Source: Ruminococcus flavefaciens (GTDB taxonomy: Bacteria; Bacillota; Clostridia; Oscillospirales; Ruminococcaceae). From it: 64,000 bases of DNA. Under the pieces are notes generated by a model, which was not told the origin of the DNA, made no database searches, and worked only from the letters and a program-made list of their open reading frames with translations. The stretch lies in the NCBI GenBank assembly GCA_902760805.1, contig CACWHY010000010.1, positions 19,736-83,735 of the forward strand, in the 5' to 3' direction. Of the stretch, positions 25,199 to 33,925 are shown one piece after another (within the stretch, counting starts at the first letter, position 1; every line of letters begins with the position of its first letter). The position numbers and the translations under genes are program-made.

Positions 25199-26908
25199 TC
25201 AGGACTGCTCAAGGGAAAGATAATACTCCTCAAGCCTAGGCCGAGCGGCAACATATACCTCCCTGAGAGCCGGGTCGAATTGGCTGCCCATGCCCTCCAT
25301 GATGATCCGGTCAGCCTTCTGGAAATCGAAGGCCTCCTTATAAACACGCTTGCTCACCAGGGCATCGTAAACGTCTGCGACCGCCATGATCCTGGCCTCA
25401 AGAGGGATCTGCTCCCCGGAGAGAGCCGCCGGATAGCCGGAGCCGTCCCAGCGCTCATGGTGGTAATGAGCAACGTTTTCCGCAACGATCTTGAAGGACT
25501 CGTCATCGGTCTGGCGAAGGATCTCATGGATGACTCTTGCGCCCTCCTCAGCATGGTGCTTCATTTTTTCGTACTCCTCATCGGTAAAGCGCCCCGGCTT
25601 GCGGAGAACAGCGTCATCAACGTTGATCTTGCCAAGGTCGTGCATAGGCGCCGCCTTCACAACGTCCCGGCAGAATTCCTCGGAAAGCGCAAAGGCATTT
25701 GACCGAACGATCTCCTCCACAAGGATCCTCACGCCCTGACTGGTGCGCTTGATGTGGCCGCCGGTGGAATTGTCACGGCTCTCCACCATCATTGCAAGGC
25801 TCATGATCAGATTGTCATGCATCTCAACGATGTGGCGGGTCTTGACCTCCACCTCCTGACGAAGATCCTCGTTATAGCTGTCCAGGAGCCGGATATACTT
25901 CTGATTGGCGGTATCGTCGGTAAAGGTGACGATGTAGCCTCGCCGGCGGTCGTTGTCGTAGAGGTAGTTCACCTTTGCGCTGTAGATCAGCTCCTCGTTT
26001 TCGGCGGTGCGGAAGGTATACAGGAAGGTGTTCTTCTCCGGGTCGGACTTGAAGCTGTCAAGAAAATGCCTGATCTTTCGCTGAGAGGGCTTATAGCCGA
26101 AGAGCTCGTCCACGGCGATGTCCCTAAGCTCAGGCACCAGCCTTTTGGCAACGGAATTGCTGCCCAGGTATCTGCTCTTGAAATCGAAGGAAACATAGCC
26201 TATCGCCCTATCCTTCACCATTGAGTCGATCACTGTATCGCTGACGTCGTAGAGGTTGACCCTGTAGGCGATGATCAGGAAGATCACCTCAGCGATCACA
26301 TAGCCAAGGGGAACGAATTCCACCTCAGGCACGATCTTGCGGATCAGGTAATAGCTCACCACGCAGATCAGGTACGGCAGCACAAGAAGTCCCAGGACAG
26401 TTCTCGGGACTTGTTTCTTTTTCAGCCAAGAATAGATCACCGCAGCCAGTCCCACGGCGAAAAACATGAAGATCGCACCGTATGTGACCGTATGAGCCGG
26501 ACCATATTCCTTGATGAGAGTACCGCTTTTCTCGCCCATCTCAAAGGTAACGCTTTTGTAGAAGCTGGTACCGTTGCCGATGTTCAGAATGGGCATATAG
26601 AGGGCTGTGCAGATGAGGAAAAGGGCAGTCCTTGTCCAGCGGCTGATCCGGATCTTGCACAGCCCGAAAATATTCAGCACGATGAACAGCTGCAAAAAGC
26701 AGCCGCCCAGGTAGATGATCTTTACGGCAAACAGCGCCTCGCCCAGAGTCTCCGCCATTGATGACAGGAAATATCCCAGACAGGCCACTGGCACAAGGGT
26801 AAAGATCATGGTGAAATTCACGTCGAAATGCCTGTGCCACATGAAAATATATATCACTGCGCAGATCAGCGAGGCCGCCAATGTTCCGCAGTAAAACAGC
26901 TGTATCAT
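25199..26908 (-). CDS. 7TM-sensor HD-GYP phosphodiesterase
   Basis: The protein has 569 residues from ATG 26908, chosen for the GAGGAGG 6-7 bp upstream. Residues 1-215 contain seven membrane helices like the N-terminal 7TM region of some sensor kinases. Residues 225-340 are PAS-like (GYVSFDFKSRYLGSN, ending TFTDDTANQK). A helical linker leads to the HD-GYP domain at about 365-560, with MHDLGKI (HD pair), HHAEEGARVI, HYHHERWDGSGYP (full GYP motif) and MAVADVYDAL. Full HD-GYP motifs predict hydrolysis of cyclic di-GMP or a related dinucleotide in response to an outside or membrane signal. The partner cyclase is not in the window. Confidence 0.92.
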   Translation of the reverse strand: MIQLFYCGTLAASLICAVIYIFMWHRHFDVNFTMIFTLVPVACLGYFLSSMAETLGEALFAVKIIYLGGCFLQLFIVLNIFGLCKIRISRWTRTALFLICTALYMPILNIGNGTSFYKSVTFEMGEKSGTLIKEYGPAHTVTYGAIFMFFAVGLAAVIYSWLKKKQVPRTVLGLLVLPYLICVVSYYLIRKIVPEVEFVPLGYVIAEVIFLIIAYRVNLYDVSDTVIDSMVKDRAIGYVSFDFKSRYLGSNSVAKRLVPELRDIAVDELFGYKPSQRKIRHFLDSFKSDPEKNTFLYTFRTAENEELIYSAKVNYLYDNDRRRGYIVTFTDDTANQKYIRLLDSYNEDLRQEVEVKTRHIVEMHDNLIMSLAMMVESRDNSTGGHIKRTSQGVRILVEEIVRSNAFALSEEFCRDVVKAAPMHDLGKINVDDAVLRKPGRFTDEEYEKMKHHAEEGARVIHEILRQTDDESFKIVAENVAHYHHERWDGSGYPAALSGEQIPLEARIMAVADVYDALVSKRVYKEAFDFQKADRIIMEGMGSQFDPALREVYVAARPRLEEYYLSLEQS

Positions 26909-26924
26909 ATAAACCTCCTCTGGC

Positions 26925-26972
26925 AAAAAGGTACGTCATACACACAGCAGGCAGCTCTGCCGTGTGTATGAC
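26925..26972 (-). terminator. Terminator of the PadR/DUF1700/DUF4097 operon
   Basis: GTCATACACAC (26935-26945) pairs with GTGTGTATGAC (26962-26972); minus strand continues to CTTTTT. Confidence 0.75.
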
Positions 26973-26981
26973 ATTCAATAC

Positions 26982-27935
26982 TTACCGCAGGCTGATATTG
27001 ATGTCGCCGGTATCGGTAGTGATCTCGCAGCGGCCGCCGCTGATAGAGTTAGGAACGTTCACATCGCCTGTATCGGTCTTTGTGATGAAGACCTTTTCGC
27101 TAAGGAGAGTTCCCTTGACATCGCCGGTATCTGTAACGATAAAGATCTCATCAGCATCGCAGTCCTCAAGATCTATATCGCCTGTGTCACGGTCAAGATC
27201 CATTTTCTGAGAGACCTCCACCTTTGTCATTTTAAGGTCGCCGGTGTTGCCCTTTGAATAAAAGTCCTTGCAGGTCATGCCGTCGATGATCACATCGCCT
27301 GTGTCCTCCTCTGAGCGAAATCCCTCAGTGAGCTGGATATTTGTCAGCTTGATATTGCCTGTGTCAGACTTCATCTCCATGCTGTCAGCGCTGATGTCAG
27401 AAGCGGTGATGCTGCCGGTATCAGTTCTGATACTGATGCTCTCCTTAACAGGAGCATACCAGGAAACATCGCCCGTGTCCAGCTCTGCCTTCACCTTATC
27501 AAATGAGAACTCCTTGGGAACATCCAGGTCGCCTGTGTCGGAAATGACGCTGAGCTCCTTATACTGGCTCTCCGGCAGATAAACAGTGGTCTTGAAGTTG
27601 GGACCCACAGACATGAAGTGCCAGCTGATCTTATTTTCATCCCTCTGGTCGATGAGCAGGGTATCGTTCTCCACACGAACATCGTGCAGGCGTTCTGAGT
27701 CCTCAACGCAGACAACGCTGCACTTGCCGTCCTTTGAGGGTACGAAAATGACGTCATCGGTATCTGCCTTGATGCTGATGCTTGAGAAGTCACCGCTTAC
27801 CGGGTATGTGTTTGTAACTGAGTTGGCCGTATCCAGCTTGCTGAAGTCAAATCCAAAGGCTGCACCGGCTCCTGCGCAGATAACTGCTCCGGTGATCACA
27901 AGTGCTGTGCCTGCTATCAATAATTTCTTAGTCAT
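26982..27935 (-). CDS. DUF4097 beta-solenoid protein, membrane-anchored at the N-terminus
   Basis: The protein has 317 residues. One membrane segment (7-29) precedes a right-handed repeat region in which the DTGD/DTGN signature recurs roughly every 18-22 residues from about 150 to 312, as expected of a DUF4097 beta-solenoid. It begins 3 bp after the DUF1700 gene, completing the padR-DUF1700-DUF4097 set that is widespread in Firmicutes. These sets are thought to respond to envelope conditions, but the molecular role is not established. The repeats are not tandem at DNA level. Confidence 0.88.
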   Translation of the reverse strand: MTKKLLIAGTALVITGAVICAGAGAAFGFDFSKLDTANSVTNTYPVSGDFSSISIKADTDDVIFVPSKDGKCSVVCVEDSERLHDVRVENDTLLIDQRDENKISWHFMSVGPNFKTTVYLPESQYKELSVISDTGDLDVPKEFSFDKVKAELDTGDVSWYAPVKESISIRTDTGSITASDISADSMEMKSDTGNIKLTNIQLTEGFRSEEDTGDVIIDGMTCKDFYSKGNTGDLKMTKVEVSQKMDLDRDTGDIDLEDCDADEIFIVTDTGDVKGTLLSEKVFITKTDTGDVNVPNSISGGRCEITTDTGDINISLR

Positions 27936-27938
27936 GGT

Positions 27939-28535
27939 TTATTCTCCCTTTCCAACAAATGATTTTTTGATCCCTAATAATACTTTTCCTGTGCCCTTGA
28001 CGACTGCTTTTGACAGCCATACGCAGAAAACGAACATCAGTATGGCCAGGCCTGCGCAAAGGACAGCTGCTCCGCCTGCGAAAAGTGCCTGAGCCGGTCT
28101 TCCCATTCTCAGGTAAGCAAAGATGCCAACGATGCAGCCGAGGGCGCTTCCGGCCAGTGCAGCTGCCACAGCGTAGAAGCAGATCACCACTGCCCAGACC
28201 ACGATGTAGAGCGACAGCAGTACCACTACAGCTGAGGCTGCAAGAGGCAGCCATACCGGTGACCCCAGCACCAGCAGCACGATCTCCCAGGCCTTCAGCT
28301 TCCGCTTAGGCTTCACCTTTTCCTTCACCAGAGCGGTGATCGGTATCTCGCTCATGATCTGCTCCACGATCCCGTCAACGCTGCCGATCTCAGCAACGGC
28401 CTCCTCCTCGGAAAGTCCGTCCTCCATGCGGTCGTTGATCATCTCGCTGTAGAATTCCACCCGCTCGTCGATATCGCTTTGTGAAAGTCCGTACAGCTTT
28501 TCTCTTAACTCGCTGATAAATTTCTCCCTATTCAT
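27939..28535 (-). CDS. DUF1700 membrane protein
   Basis: The protein has 198 residues from ATG 28535, which overlaps the end of padR by 8 bp; the ORF upstream of that runs inside padR. Residues 1-70 are the soluble alpha-helical DUF1700 head (FISELREKLYGLSQSDIDERVEFYSEMINDRMEDG). Residues 80-180 hold four membrane segments and the C-terminus is basic. In related systems DUF1700 and DUF4097 proteins act together at the membrane, with PadR as repressor; the role here is inferred from this gene order. Confidence 0.87.
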   Translation of the reverse strand: MNREKFISELREKLYGLSQSDIDERVEFYSEMINDRMEDGLSEEEAVAEIGSVDGIVEQIMSEIPITALVKEKVKPKRKLKAWEIVLLVLGSPVWLPLAASAVVVLLSLYIVVWAVVICFYAVAAALAGSALGCIVGIFAYLRMGRPAQALFAGGAAVLCAGLAILMFVFCVWLSKAVVKGTGKVLLGIKKSFVGKGE

Positions 28536-28848
28536 TGCCAATATCCTCTCTTGTAATAAAATCGTAGATGGAAAGGATCTCCTTCCAATCCTCTTTGAAT
28601 TCATCTAAGCGGCTGAGCCCGACATCGGTGATGTGGTAATACTTTCTCAGCCTGCCCTCGTGCTCGACGCTCCTGACCGTGATCTGGTCAGCGGACTCAA
28701 GCCTTTTGAGTATAGTATAGAGCGTGGACTCCGACAGCTCGATATAGGGCTTCATTTCTTTGATTATCTGATAGCCGTAGGAATCCTCGCTTTTAATGGC
28801 CGCAAGAACGCACACATCCAGCAAGCCACGTTTAAGCTGAACATCCAT
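28528..28848 (-). CDS. PadR-family transcriptional regulator
   Basis: The protein has 106 residues, a compact PadR subfamily-2 protein. It contains LKRGLLDVCVLAAIKSEDSYGYQIIKEM, the winged-helix ESTLYTILKRLESADQI and the wing (GRLRKYYHITDVGLSRL). AAGGAGG is 9 bp before ATG 28848. As first gene before DUF1700 and DUF4097 it very probably represses its own operon; ATAT-N8-ATAT symmetry lies inside the promoter spacer. Confidence 0.93.
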   Translation of the reverse strand: MDVQLKRGLLDVCVLAAIKSEDSYGYQIIKEMKPYIELSESTLYTILKRLESADQITVRSVEHEGRLRKYYHITDVGLSRLDEFKEDWKEILSIYDFITREDIGNE

Positions 28849-28872
28849 AGAATACTCCTCCTTCCGTAATAC

Positions 28873-28901
28873 ATCATATCACGAAGTATATCACTTGTCA
28901 A
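28873..28901 (-). promoter_or_regulatory. padR operon promoter with candidate PadR site
   Basis: TTGACA (28901-28896), 17 bp and TATGAT (28878-28873) on minus. The spacer holds two direct GTGATAT copies and ATAT-N8-ATAT symmetry. Confidence 0.7.
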
Positions 28902-28987
28902 GGTATTATTTCCGAAATTTACAAATCGTTAAAAACTTATGGAAATTCCCACTGTAATATTACGAATAGTTGATTTTTCGGCGGCTC

Positions 28988-29038
28988 TTGATTTTCTCTC
29001 ACGATCGTCTTATAATAAAAGTGCGGAGATCTCCGCAC
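28988..29038 (+). promoter_or_regulatory. Promoter and start-site palindrome of the flavin reductase gene
   Basis: TTGATT (28988-28993), 17 bp and TATAAT (29011-29016), followed at once by the perfect 18-bp palindrome GTGCGGAGATCTCCGCAC (29021-29038), which covers the predicted start of transcription. Confidence 0.75.
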
Positions 29039-29062
29039 AATGACTGAAAAGGAGTGTTTATC

Positions 29063-29626
29063 ATGAGAAAAAACATCACCACTACCGAAGCTATCTTCCC
29101 CATGCCTGTGCTTATGGTCGCCACCTACAACGAGGACGGCTCTATCGACGTAATGAATGCCGCCTGGGGTACTATGGTGGAGCGAGACATCGTTGCACTC
29201 AACCTGACCGAAACTCACCAGACCGTTGTGAACATCAAGAAGAGAAAAGCCTTTACCGTTGCCATAGCTGACGCAGCTCACGTTGTAGAGGCCGACTTTT
29301 TCGGCGTGGTCTCCGGAAAAAACACACCGGATAAGTTCGCAAAGAGCGGCATGAAGGCTGAGAAGTCTCAGCTGGTAGACGCCCCCGTGATCACGGACTT
29401 CCCCATTGTGCTGGAGTGTGAGTTCATCGAGTATCAGGACAGCGAATACGGCCTTGGTGTTATCGGCAAGGTGGTAAATGTTTCCGCAGATGAGAGCGTC
29501 CTGAAGGACGGAAAAGTGGACATCGACGCCCTTGGTGCGATCGCCTTCGACCCCTACACTCACGGCTACTACAAGGTAGGCGGAAGAGTGGGCGAAGCCT
29601 TCAAAGACGGTCTTAAACTGAAATAA
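29063..29626 (+). CDS. Flavin reductase-like FMN-binding split-barrel protein
   Basis: The protein has 187 residues from ATG 29063, with AAGGAG 8 bp upstream; a GTG at 29054 sits inside the SD and is rejected. The split-barrel fold is clear: PMPVLMVATYNEDGSIDVMNAAWGT, LNLTETHQTVVNIKKRKAFTVAIADA and DFFGVVSGKNTPDKFAKSG, which matches flavin reductases that use NAD(P)H or act as flavoredoxins. The donor and acceptor are not visible. The 18-bp palindrome at its start site suggests repression by a dimeric regulator. Monocistronic, with a strong terminator. Confidence 0.88.
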   Translation: MRKNITTTEAIFPMPVLMVATYNEDGSIDVMNAAWGTMVERDIVALNLTETHQTVVNIKKRKAFTVAIADAAHVVEADFFGVVSGKNTPDKFAKSGMKAEKSQLVDAPVITDFPIVLECEFIEYQDSEYGLGVIGKVVNVSADESVLKDGKVDIDALGAIAFDPYTHGYYKVGGRVGEAFKDGLKLK

Positions 29627-29643
29627 TAAGGGATCCTTCCCAT

Positions 29644-29684
29644 AAAAAAACAGGCACCTTGCTATGAAGGTGCCTGTTTTTTAT
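29644..29684. terminator. Bidirectional terminator
   Basis: CAGGCACCTT-GCTATG-AAGGTGCCTG flanked by A7 and T6, ending both the flavin reductase and the convergent CotH-kinase gene. Confidence 0.9.
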
Positions 29685-29685
29685 A

Positions 29686-32304
29686 TCAGTTGGAATTGAT
29701 CTGCGCCACAAGATCCTTCATGAGGATCATGTCGTAAACGTTCAGTCTTTCGTCCCGGCAAAGGTCTCCTGCCCGCCAGTCTGCCAGCTTTGTGTCAGGC
29801 ACTGCAAGGAGCCATTTCTGTAGGAGAACAGCGTCGTTCATATTTGTATCTCCGTCAGCGTTCACATCGCCGGTAGGAACGTACTCGCCGAAATTCGCCG
29901 TAAGCTCCATGTCGCCGTCCAGAGTGAAGGTGTACGCTGTCTCACTGCCGGAATAGCTGCCGCTCCAGCAGTCAAAGCCCTTGCCCTCTCCGGGGACTGC
30001 GCTGACAGTGATCTCAGAGCCCTCAGGATAGGTGCAGACCAGGCTGCCCTGCTGATCCTTCACGGGGACTCCGTTCACCATGACAGTACCCTCACCGCTG
30101 GTGTTCAGGGTCAGCTTGTGCATAGCCTTATTTGAGCCGCAGAAGTTCATCATAAACTTAACAGCGTAGTCCGGGCGTCTGCGGAAGAAGTTCCTGACGT
30201 TGCCGATCTCGCCGGAAAGGTAGCTCTGCTCGCTGTTGTAGAGCTGATCGTTAGGCTGAGAAGCGGCGTTCCACCTGAGCTGGCTCTCCACGAAATAGCT
30301 CAGGTACCGGTCGGTGATCCGGTTGATCTCGGCCTCCATTTTATCCGGTGCAAACACCACGTTTGCATAGTCGCAGAAGCGTGTCATGAACTCCTCCTTG
30401 AACTGCTCGTTCTTCATCAAATTCAAGAAGGCCGCCGCAACATACTTGGTGTTGCCGCCCAGCTTTTGGAAGTGGTCATAGCTGAAGCTGCTCTGTCCGT
30501 GATCGTAATCCAGTCCGCAGGTGTAGTCGAAATCGTAGGTGCCGAAGCGCCATTTTCCGTCGGAATATGGGTTGCCCTGTATCGGTGCGCCGTTTGAGCG
30601 CCAAGCGATGTAGTTGTGGTTTGGCCAGTCCCACATACCCGTATAAAGGCAGGTGCAGAAGTGGTCGATCATTGAGCCGGTGTCCAGCTTATCGGTAACG
30701 CTGCTGTAATACTCAGCATTAGTCATATCCATTTCTGTGGCAAAGGCGATCATCTCGTCGAATTCCGCCTTGTCAGTCTCAGTTCCCTCCTCCAGCGCAT
30801 TGTCCTTTATCATGGCAACGTCCTTGTCGTCGATGCCGTAATTGCTCTGGATAAAGCTGTCGGAGATCTTCTCCTGGATCTCATATAGTCCCCAATACTC
30901 GCCGTTGAGGAAGAGCACCGCCTTCTCACGGTCGATAGTCGCCATGTCAGCGATGTCCTTCAATGGCTCCTGCACCAGATGGTCACGGTAGCGGTTTATC
31001 CAGCTGCACGCCCTCAGCGAGAAGGAATCGAATTTCTTGATCTGCTTGTTATCGTCATAGGAGCGGTTATCAGGGATCAGGTCGAAATTCAGCTTAGAGT
31101 CGCCGTATTCGCTCCTTGCGTAAACGTTGAAGCTCTTCATCTGAGCGTTGCGAGTGGAGGCTCCCTTGATGCGGATACCCATATCCTGCATAAGTGTCAG
31201 CTGGCCGTTCTGGAAAAGGCTTATGGTGGCCGGCCGCTCCCATTCCTTGCCCTTTGAGAAGAAATTTGCAACGTTGTCGGTATCCCACTCGCTCTTGTTG
31301 GGCTTATAGTCAGAGCTGTTCTTCCAGTCAAGATACTGCTGGCCGCAAACGTAGATGCCTGTGTCCTTGTTGAAAAGGTTTTCACCGTCAGTGACCAGCG
31401 AGACCACGGGGATATCCCGGTAATGCTCAAGGCGCTGGCTGTCCAGGACGAAGTATGTGTTGGTGACCACCTTGCTCCAAGCTCCGCCGCTTTTTGCAGC
31501 AGCACGGATAACGCTGGCCTTCTCCACCGGATAGCTGGGAGCATTGTACTGAGTCTTCAAGGTGATAGAATAGGGGCTGTTGTCCTTGTGGTCGTAATTG
31601 CTCCAGATATTGGGATCCGATGAGCGGTCGCTGAGCTCCAAGGCTCCGCTGTAGAGCTTGGCGCTGTCAGAGGTGGTAGGGTCGCTGCCGTCTGTGGTGT
31701 AATAGATCTCCCCTGAAGCGCTAAGCTCCAGAGTATTCCTCTGAGCCGCATCGTAAAATCCCGATGTCAGCGAAAACCTAGGCTCTGCCACAGAAGCGTT
31801 GTTCTCCCGCCCCGGAGAAGCAGCCATTTCCGCCCATTCCTCTGTTCCCGGCAGGAGCCCGTAGGTCCTGTCCTCCCCCAATCCGGGGATCGTGATGTCC
31901 TGAATCACCGCCCCGGAAGCGTCTGCAAGGCGAAGGGTGTCTCCGCTTTTGCTTAGGCCAAATCCAGTGTGGAGCTCGCTTTCGGTGGACGATGCCTTGT
32001 CTGCGAAGACGATAAGGTACTCCCCGGCGCCGATCCGGACATTGTCCGGGAAAGTCCAGCTCTTGCTGGTGTCGGAAAGCGTCCAGCCTCCAATGTCTGC
32101 GGCACTTCCCGAGCCGTTGTACAGCTCGATCCAGTCCGCCGGACTGCCGCTGCTGTCCAGCAGCGATGTTTTGTTTTGTGTGCAGATCTCCGTGATCCTG
32201 ACCCCGGAGCCTTCACCTGCCGCACTCACCACAGCGCCGGGCATCGAAGCCGCCGCCATAGCTGCCGAGAGCAGCACGCCTGTGATCTTTTGTAATTTTT
32301 TCAT
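29686..32304 (-). CDS. Dockerin-bearing CotH-kinase protein with lamin-tail domain
   Basis: The protein has 872 residues from ATG 32304, with GAGGGAGG upstream. A signal peptide precedes a lamin-tail domain (about 35-165: VRITEICTQNK, DWIELYNGSG). A chitobiase-like beta hairpin (EIYYTTDGSDPTTSDSA) lies near 200. The CotH kinase domain spans about 290-650, with GIRIKGASTRNAQMKSFNVY, FLNGEYWGLYEIQEKI and WRFGTYDFDYTCG, the latter holding the acidic metal-binding pair. A InlB-type beta repeat follows at about 735-800, then a type I dockerin (GDVNADGDTNMNDAVLLQKWL and a second Ca loop). CotH is a secreted protein kinase in Bacillus spores; dockerin-CotH proteins occur in Ruminococcus cellulosomes and their substrate is unknown. 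Confidence 0.92.
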   Translation of the reverse strand: MKKLQKITGVLLSAAMAAASMPGAVVSAAGEGSGVRITEICTQNKTSLLDSSGSPADWIELYNGSGSAADIGGWTLSDTSKSWTFPDNVRIGAGEYLIVFADKASSTESELHTGFGLSKSGDTLRLADASGAVIQDITIPGLGEDRTYGLLPGTEEWAEMAASPGRENNASVAEPRFSLTSGFYDAAQRNTLELSASGEIYYTTDGSDPTTSDSAKLYSGALELSDRSSDPNIWSNYDHKDNSPYSITLKTQYNAPSYPVEKASVIRAAAKSGGAWSKVVTNTYFVLDSQRLEHYRDIPVVSLVTDGENLFNKDTGIYVCGQQYLDWKNSSDYKPNKSEWDTDNVANFFSKGKEWERPATISLFQNGQLTLMQDMGIRIKGASTRNAQMKSFNVYARSEYGDSKLNFDLIPDNRSYDDNKQIKKFDSFSLRACSWINRYRDHLVQEPLKDIADMATIDREKAVLFLNGEYWGLYEIQEKISDSFIQSNYGIDDKDVAMIKDNALEEGTETDKAEFDEMIAFATEMDMTNAEYYSSVTDKLDTGSMIDHFCTCLYTGMWDWPNHNYIAWRSNGAPIQGNPYSDGKWRFGTYDFDYTCGLDYDHGQSSFSYDHFQKLGGNTKYVAAAFLNLMKNEQFKEEFMTRFCDYANVVFAPDKMEAEINRITDRYLSYFVESQLRWNAASQPNDQLYNSEQSYLSGEIGNVRNFFRRRPDYAVKFMMNFCGSNKAMHKLTLNTSGEGTVMVNGVPVKDQQGSLVCTYPEGSEITVSAVPGEGKGFDCWSGSYSGSETAYTFTLDGDMELTANFGEYVPTGDVNADGDTNMNDAVLLQKWLLAVPDTKLADWRAGDLCRDERLNVYDMILMKDLVAQINSN

Positions 32305-32339
32305 AGCTGACCTCCCTCTCATTGGTAGCTTATAGCACG

Positions 32340-32368
32340 ATTATACAATACAGTTCCGAAAAAGTCAA
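32340..32368 (-). promoter_or_regulatory. Promoter of the CotH-kinase gene
   Basis: TTGACT (32368-32363), 17 bp and TATAAT (32345-32340) on minus. Confidence 0.7.
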
Positions 32369-32400
32369 CAGTTTTCGTCGATCTTCTCCCAGATCCTGAC

Positions 32401-32429
32401 AAAAACAGGGCAGACCTTAGCCTGCCCTG
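32401..32429 (-). terminator. Terminator of the GT2/serine hydrolase operon
   Basis: CAGGGCAG...CTGCCCTG stem followed by TTTTT on minus. Confidence 0.85.
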
Positions 32430-32433
32430 AAAG

Positions 32434-33924
32434 TTATTTTTTCGCTCCTGCGTGAATGAAGCGCTTTATGCTGGAAATGATCAGCATGGATACCAAGGCC
32501 GCCAGCGCCGCCGCTGCGATCAGCAGAGTGTACGGCATCCAGACCCCGATCATATAGCAGCTTGCGAAGCCATAGCCAACCGCCATAAACAGCAGCTGCG
32601 GCAGGAAAATGACCAGAGCCAGCAGAGGTATCAGCAGCACCAGCCGCCTGATCAGCTTTTTCTTCTCGCCGGGATAGGTGGTGTTGTCCTTGGCCACACG
32701 TTTTTTCTGGGTGAACATCAGCACCAGTATCAGCAGAATGAAGGCTGCGCAGATGATACAGATGATCGTCGATACCAGGTCGACTAAAGCCATGGTGTCC
32801 GGCACATCAAGCTGTCCACGATCGATGCCCTCGCCCTTCATGATCTGATGCAGAGAATTTCCTGCGTAGTCGGGAGTGTTGATCCATGCGTTGGAAACTG
32901 CGAAAACTCCCATATCGTGCTCCTCGTCCACCATGGTAAAGGAGCTGAACTCCGGGTTAGTGCCAAGGTGGAAAATATATCCGTTGTAGTGATTCCAGCC
33001 GTTGTAGTAGGTCACGCCCTCTCCCTGCTCGATACGGTAGTCCTCGGGCGTTTCGTGGGAGGCCTTGATCGCCTTTGTCAGCTTTTCCGGCAGGTCAAGG
33101 TGTCCCAGCTGAGCCTCCAGCCACAGCGCCATATCGCCGGAGGTGGACCTTAGGCCGCCGTCGCCGTAGGTGGAAAGGTTTTCCGGGGAGTTATAAGGCC
33201 GCAGCTTTCTGAAAAACCACCGATAGCCGGTAGTTGGCTTGATCCCGTAGCCGCTGTGGGTCATACCGATGGGCTGCAAGATCTCCTGAGAAACGTAGTC
33301 CTCAAAGGGCATACCGCTGACCTGCTCCACGATGTCGGCCAGCACGTCATAGCCGATATTGCAGTAGTGGAACTTTGTTCCCGGCTTGTAGACCAGCTTT
33401 GCGTTCTCGGCGATGTGCGCCTGGAAGTCGGTAGAGTTCTCGCCGTCCTTCTCCAGCTTCATCATGGTCGTGTTGGAGATGCCGGAGCAGTGCTCCAGCA
33501 GCTGCCAGATCCGGGTGTCCTGGGAATTGCCCTCCCAGGTGACGTTCCACCAGGGCAGATGCTTGGAAACGCTGTCGCTGAGCTTGAGCTTGCCCTCCTC
33601 CTGAAGAAGGAATATAGCCAGGGCGGTGAAGGCCTTTGAGCAGGAGCCTATACCGAAAACAGTCTCCTCAGTCACCGGGGTCTGCGACTCCAGGTCGGCG
33701 CTCCCCCAGCTCTTGAAGGCCAGCTCCTCCCCCTTCGCCACAGCTACCGCCAATCCGGGAGTGCTGTCCTGCTGGATCTTTTCCTCCACGAAGGCGTTCC
33801 AGTTCGGGTCATTCAGGTATTCCTCAGCCTCATTTGCCGAGGCTCTCATGGGCGAGGCAATAATCATGGGCAGAGCAAGTGCTGCTGCAATGAATTTTTT
33901 CACGGTCTTTTTCAATCCAAACAT
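32434..33924 (-). CDS. Membrane-anchored serine beta-lactamase-like hydrolase
   Basis: The protein has 496 residues. A signal peptide (1-30) is followed by a class C beta-lactamase / D-Ala-D-Ala carboxypeptidase-like domain at about 38-375, with SCSK (Ser94, Lys97), YCN (Tyr187, Asn189) and FHLGTNP as the third active-site strand, where HLG stands for the usual KTG/HTG. Three membrane segments follow at about 385-490. The motifs predict an active serine hydrolase facing the wall. Substrates of this broad family range from peptidoglycan peptides to esters. It starts one base after the stop of the GT2 gene, which carries its SD, so the two are translated together. Confidence 0.9.
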   Translation of the reverse strand: MFGLKKTVKKFIAAALALPMIIASPMRASANEAEEYLNDPNWNAFVEEKIQQDSTPGLAVAVAKGEELAFKSWGSADLESQTPVTEETVFGIGSCSKAFTALAIFLLQEEGKLKLSDSVSKHLPWWNVTWEGNSQDTRIWQLLEHCSGISNTTMMKLEKDGENSTDFQAHIAENAKLVYKPGTKFHYCNIGYDVLADIVEQVSGMPFEDYVSQEILQPIGMTHSGYGIKPTTGYRWFFRKLRPYNSPENLSTYGDGGLRSTSGDMALWLEAQLGHLDLPEKLTKAIKASHETPEDYRIEQGEGVTYYNGWNHYNGYIFHLGTNPEFSSFTMVDEEHDMGVFAVSNAWINTPDYAGNSLHQIMKGEGIDRGQLDVPDTMALVDLVSTIICIICAAFILLILVLMFTQKKRVAKDNTTYPGEKKKLIRRLVLLIPLLALVIFLPQLLFMAVGYGFASCYMIGVWMPYTLLIAAAALAALVSMLIISSIKRFIHAGAKK

Positions 33925-33925
33925 A

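Noticed and set aside
28937-29563. 208-codon minus-strand frame opposite the flavin reductase gene
   Set aside because: It is antisense to a clear conserved protein and has no start signals.
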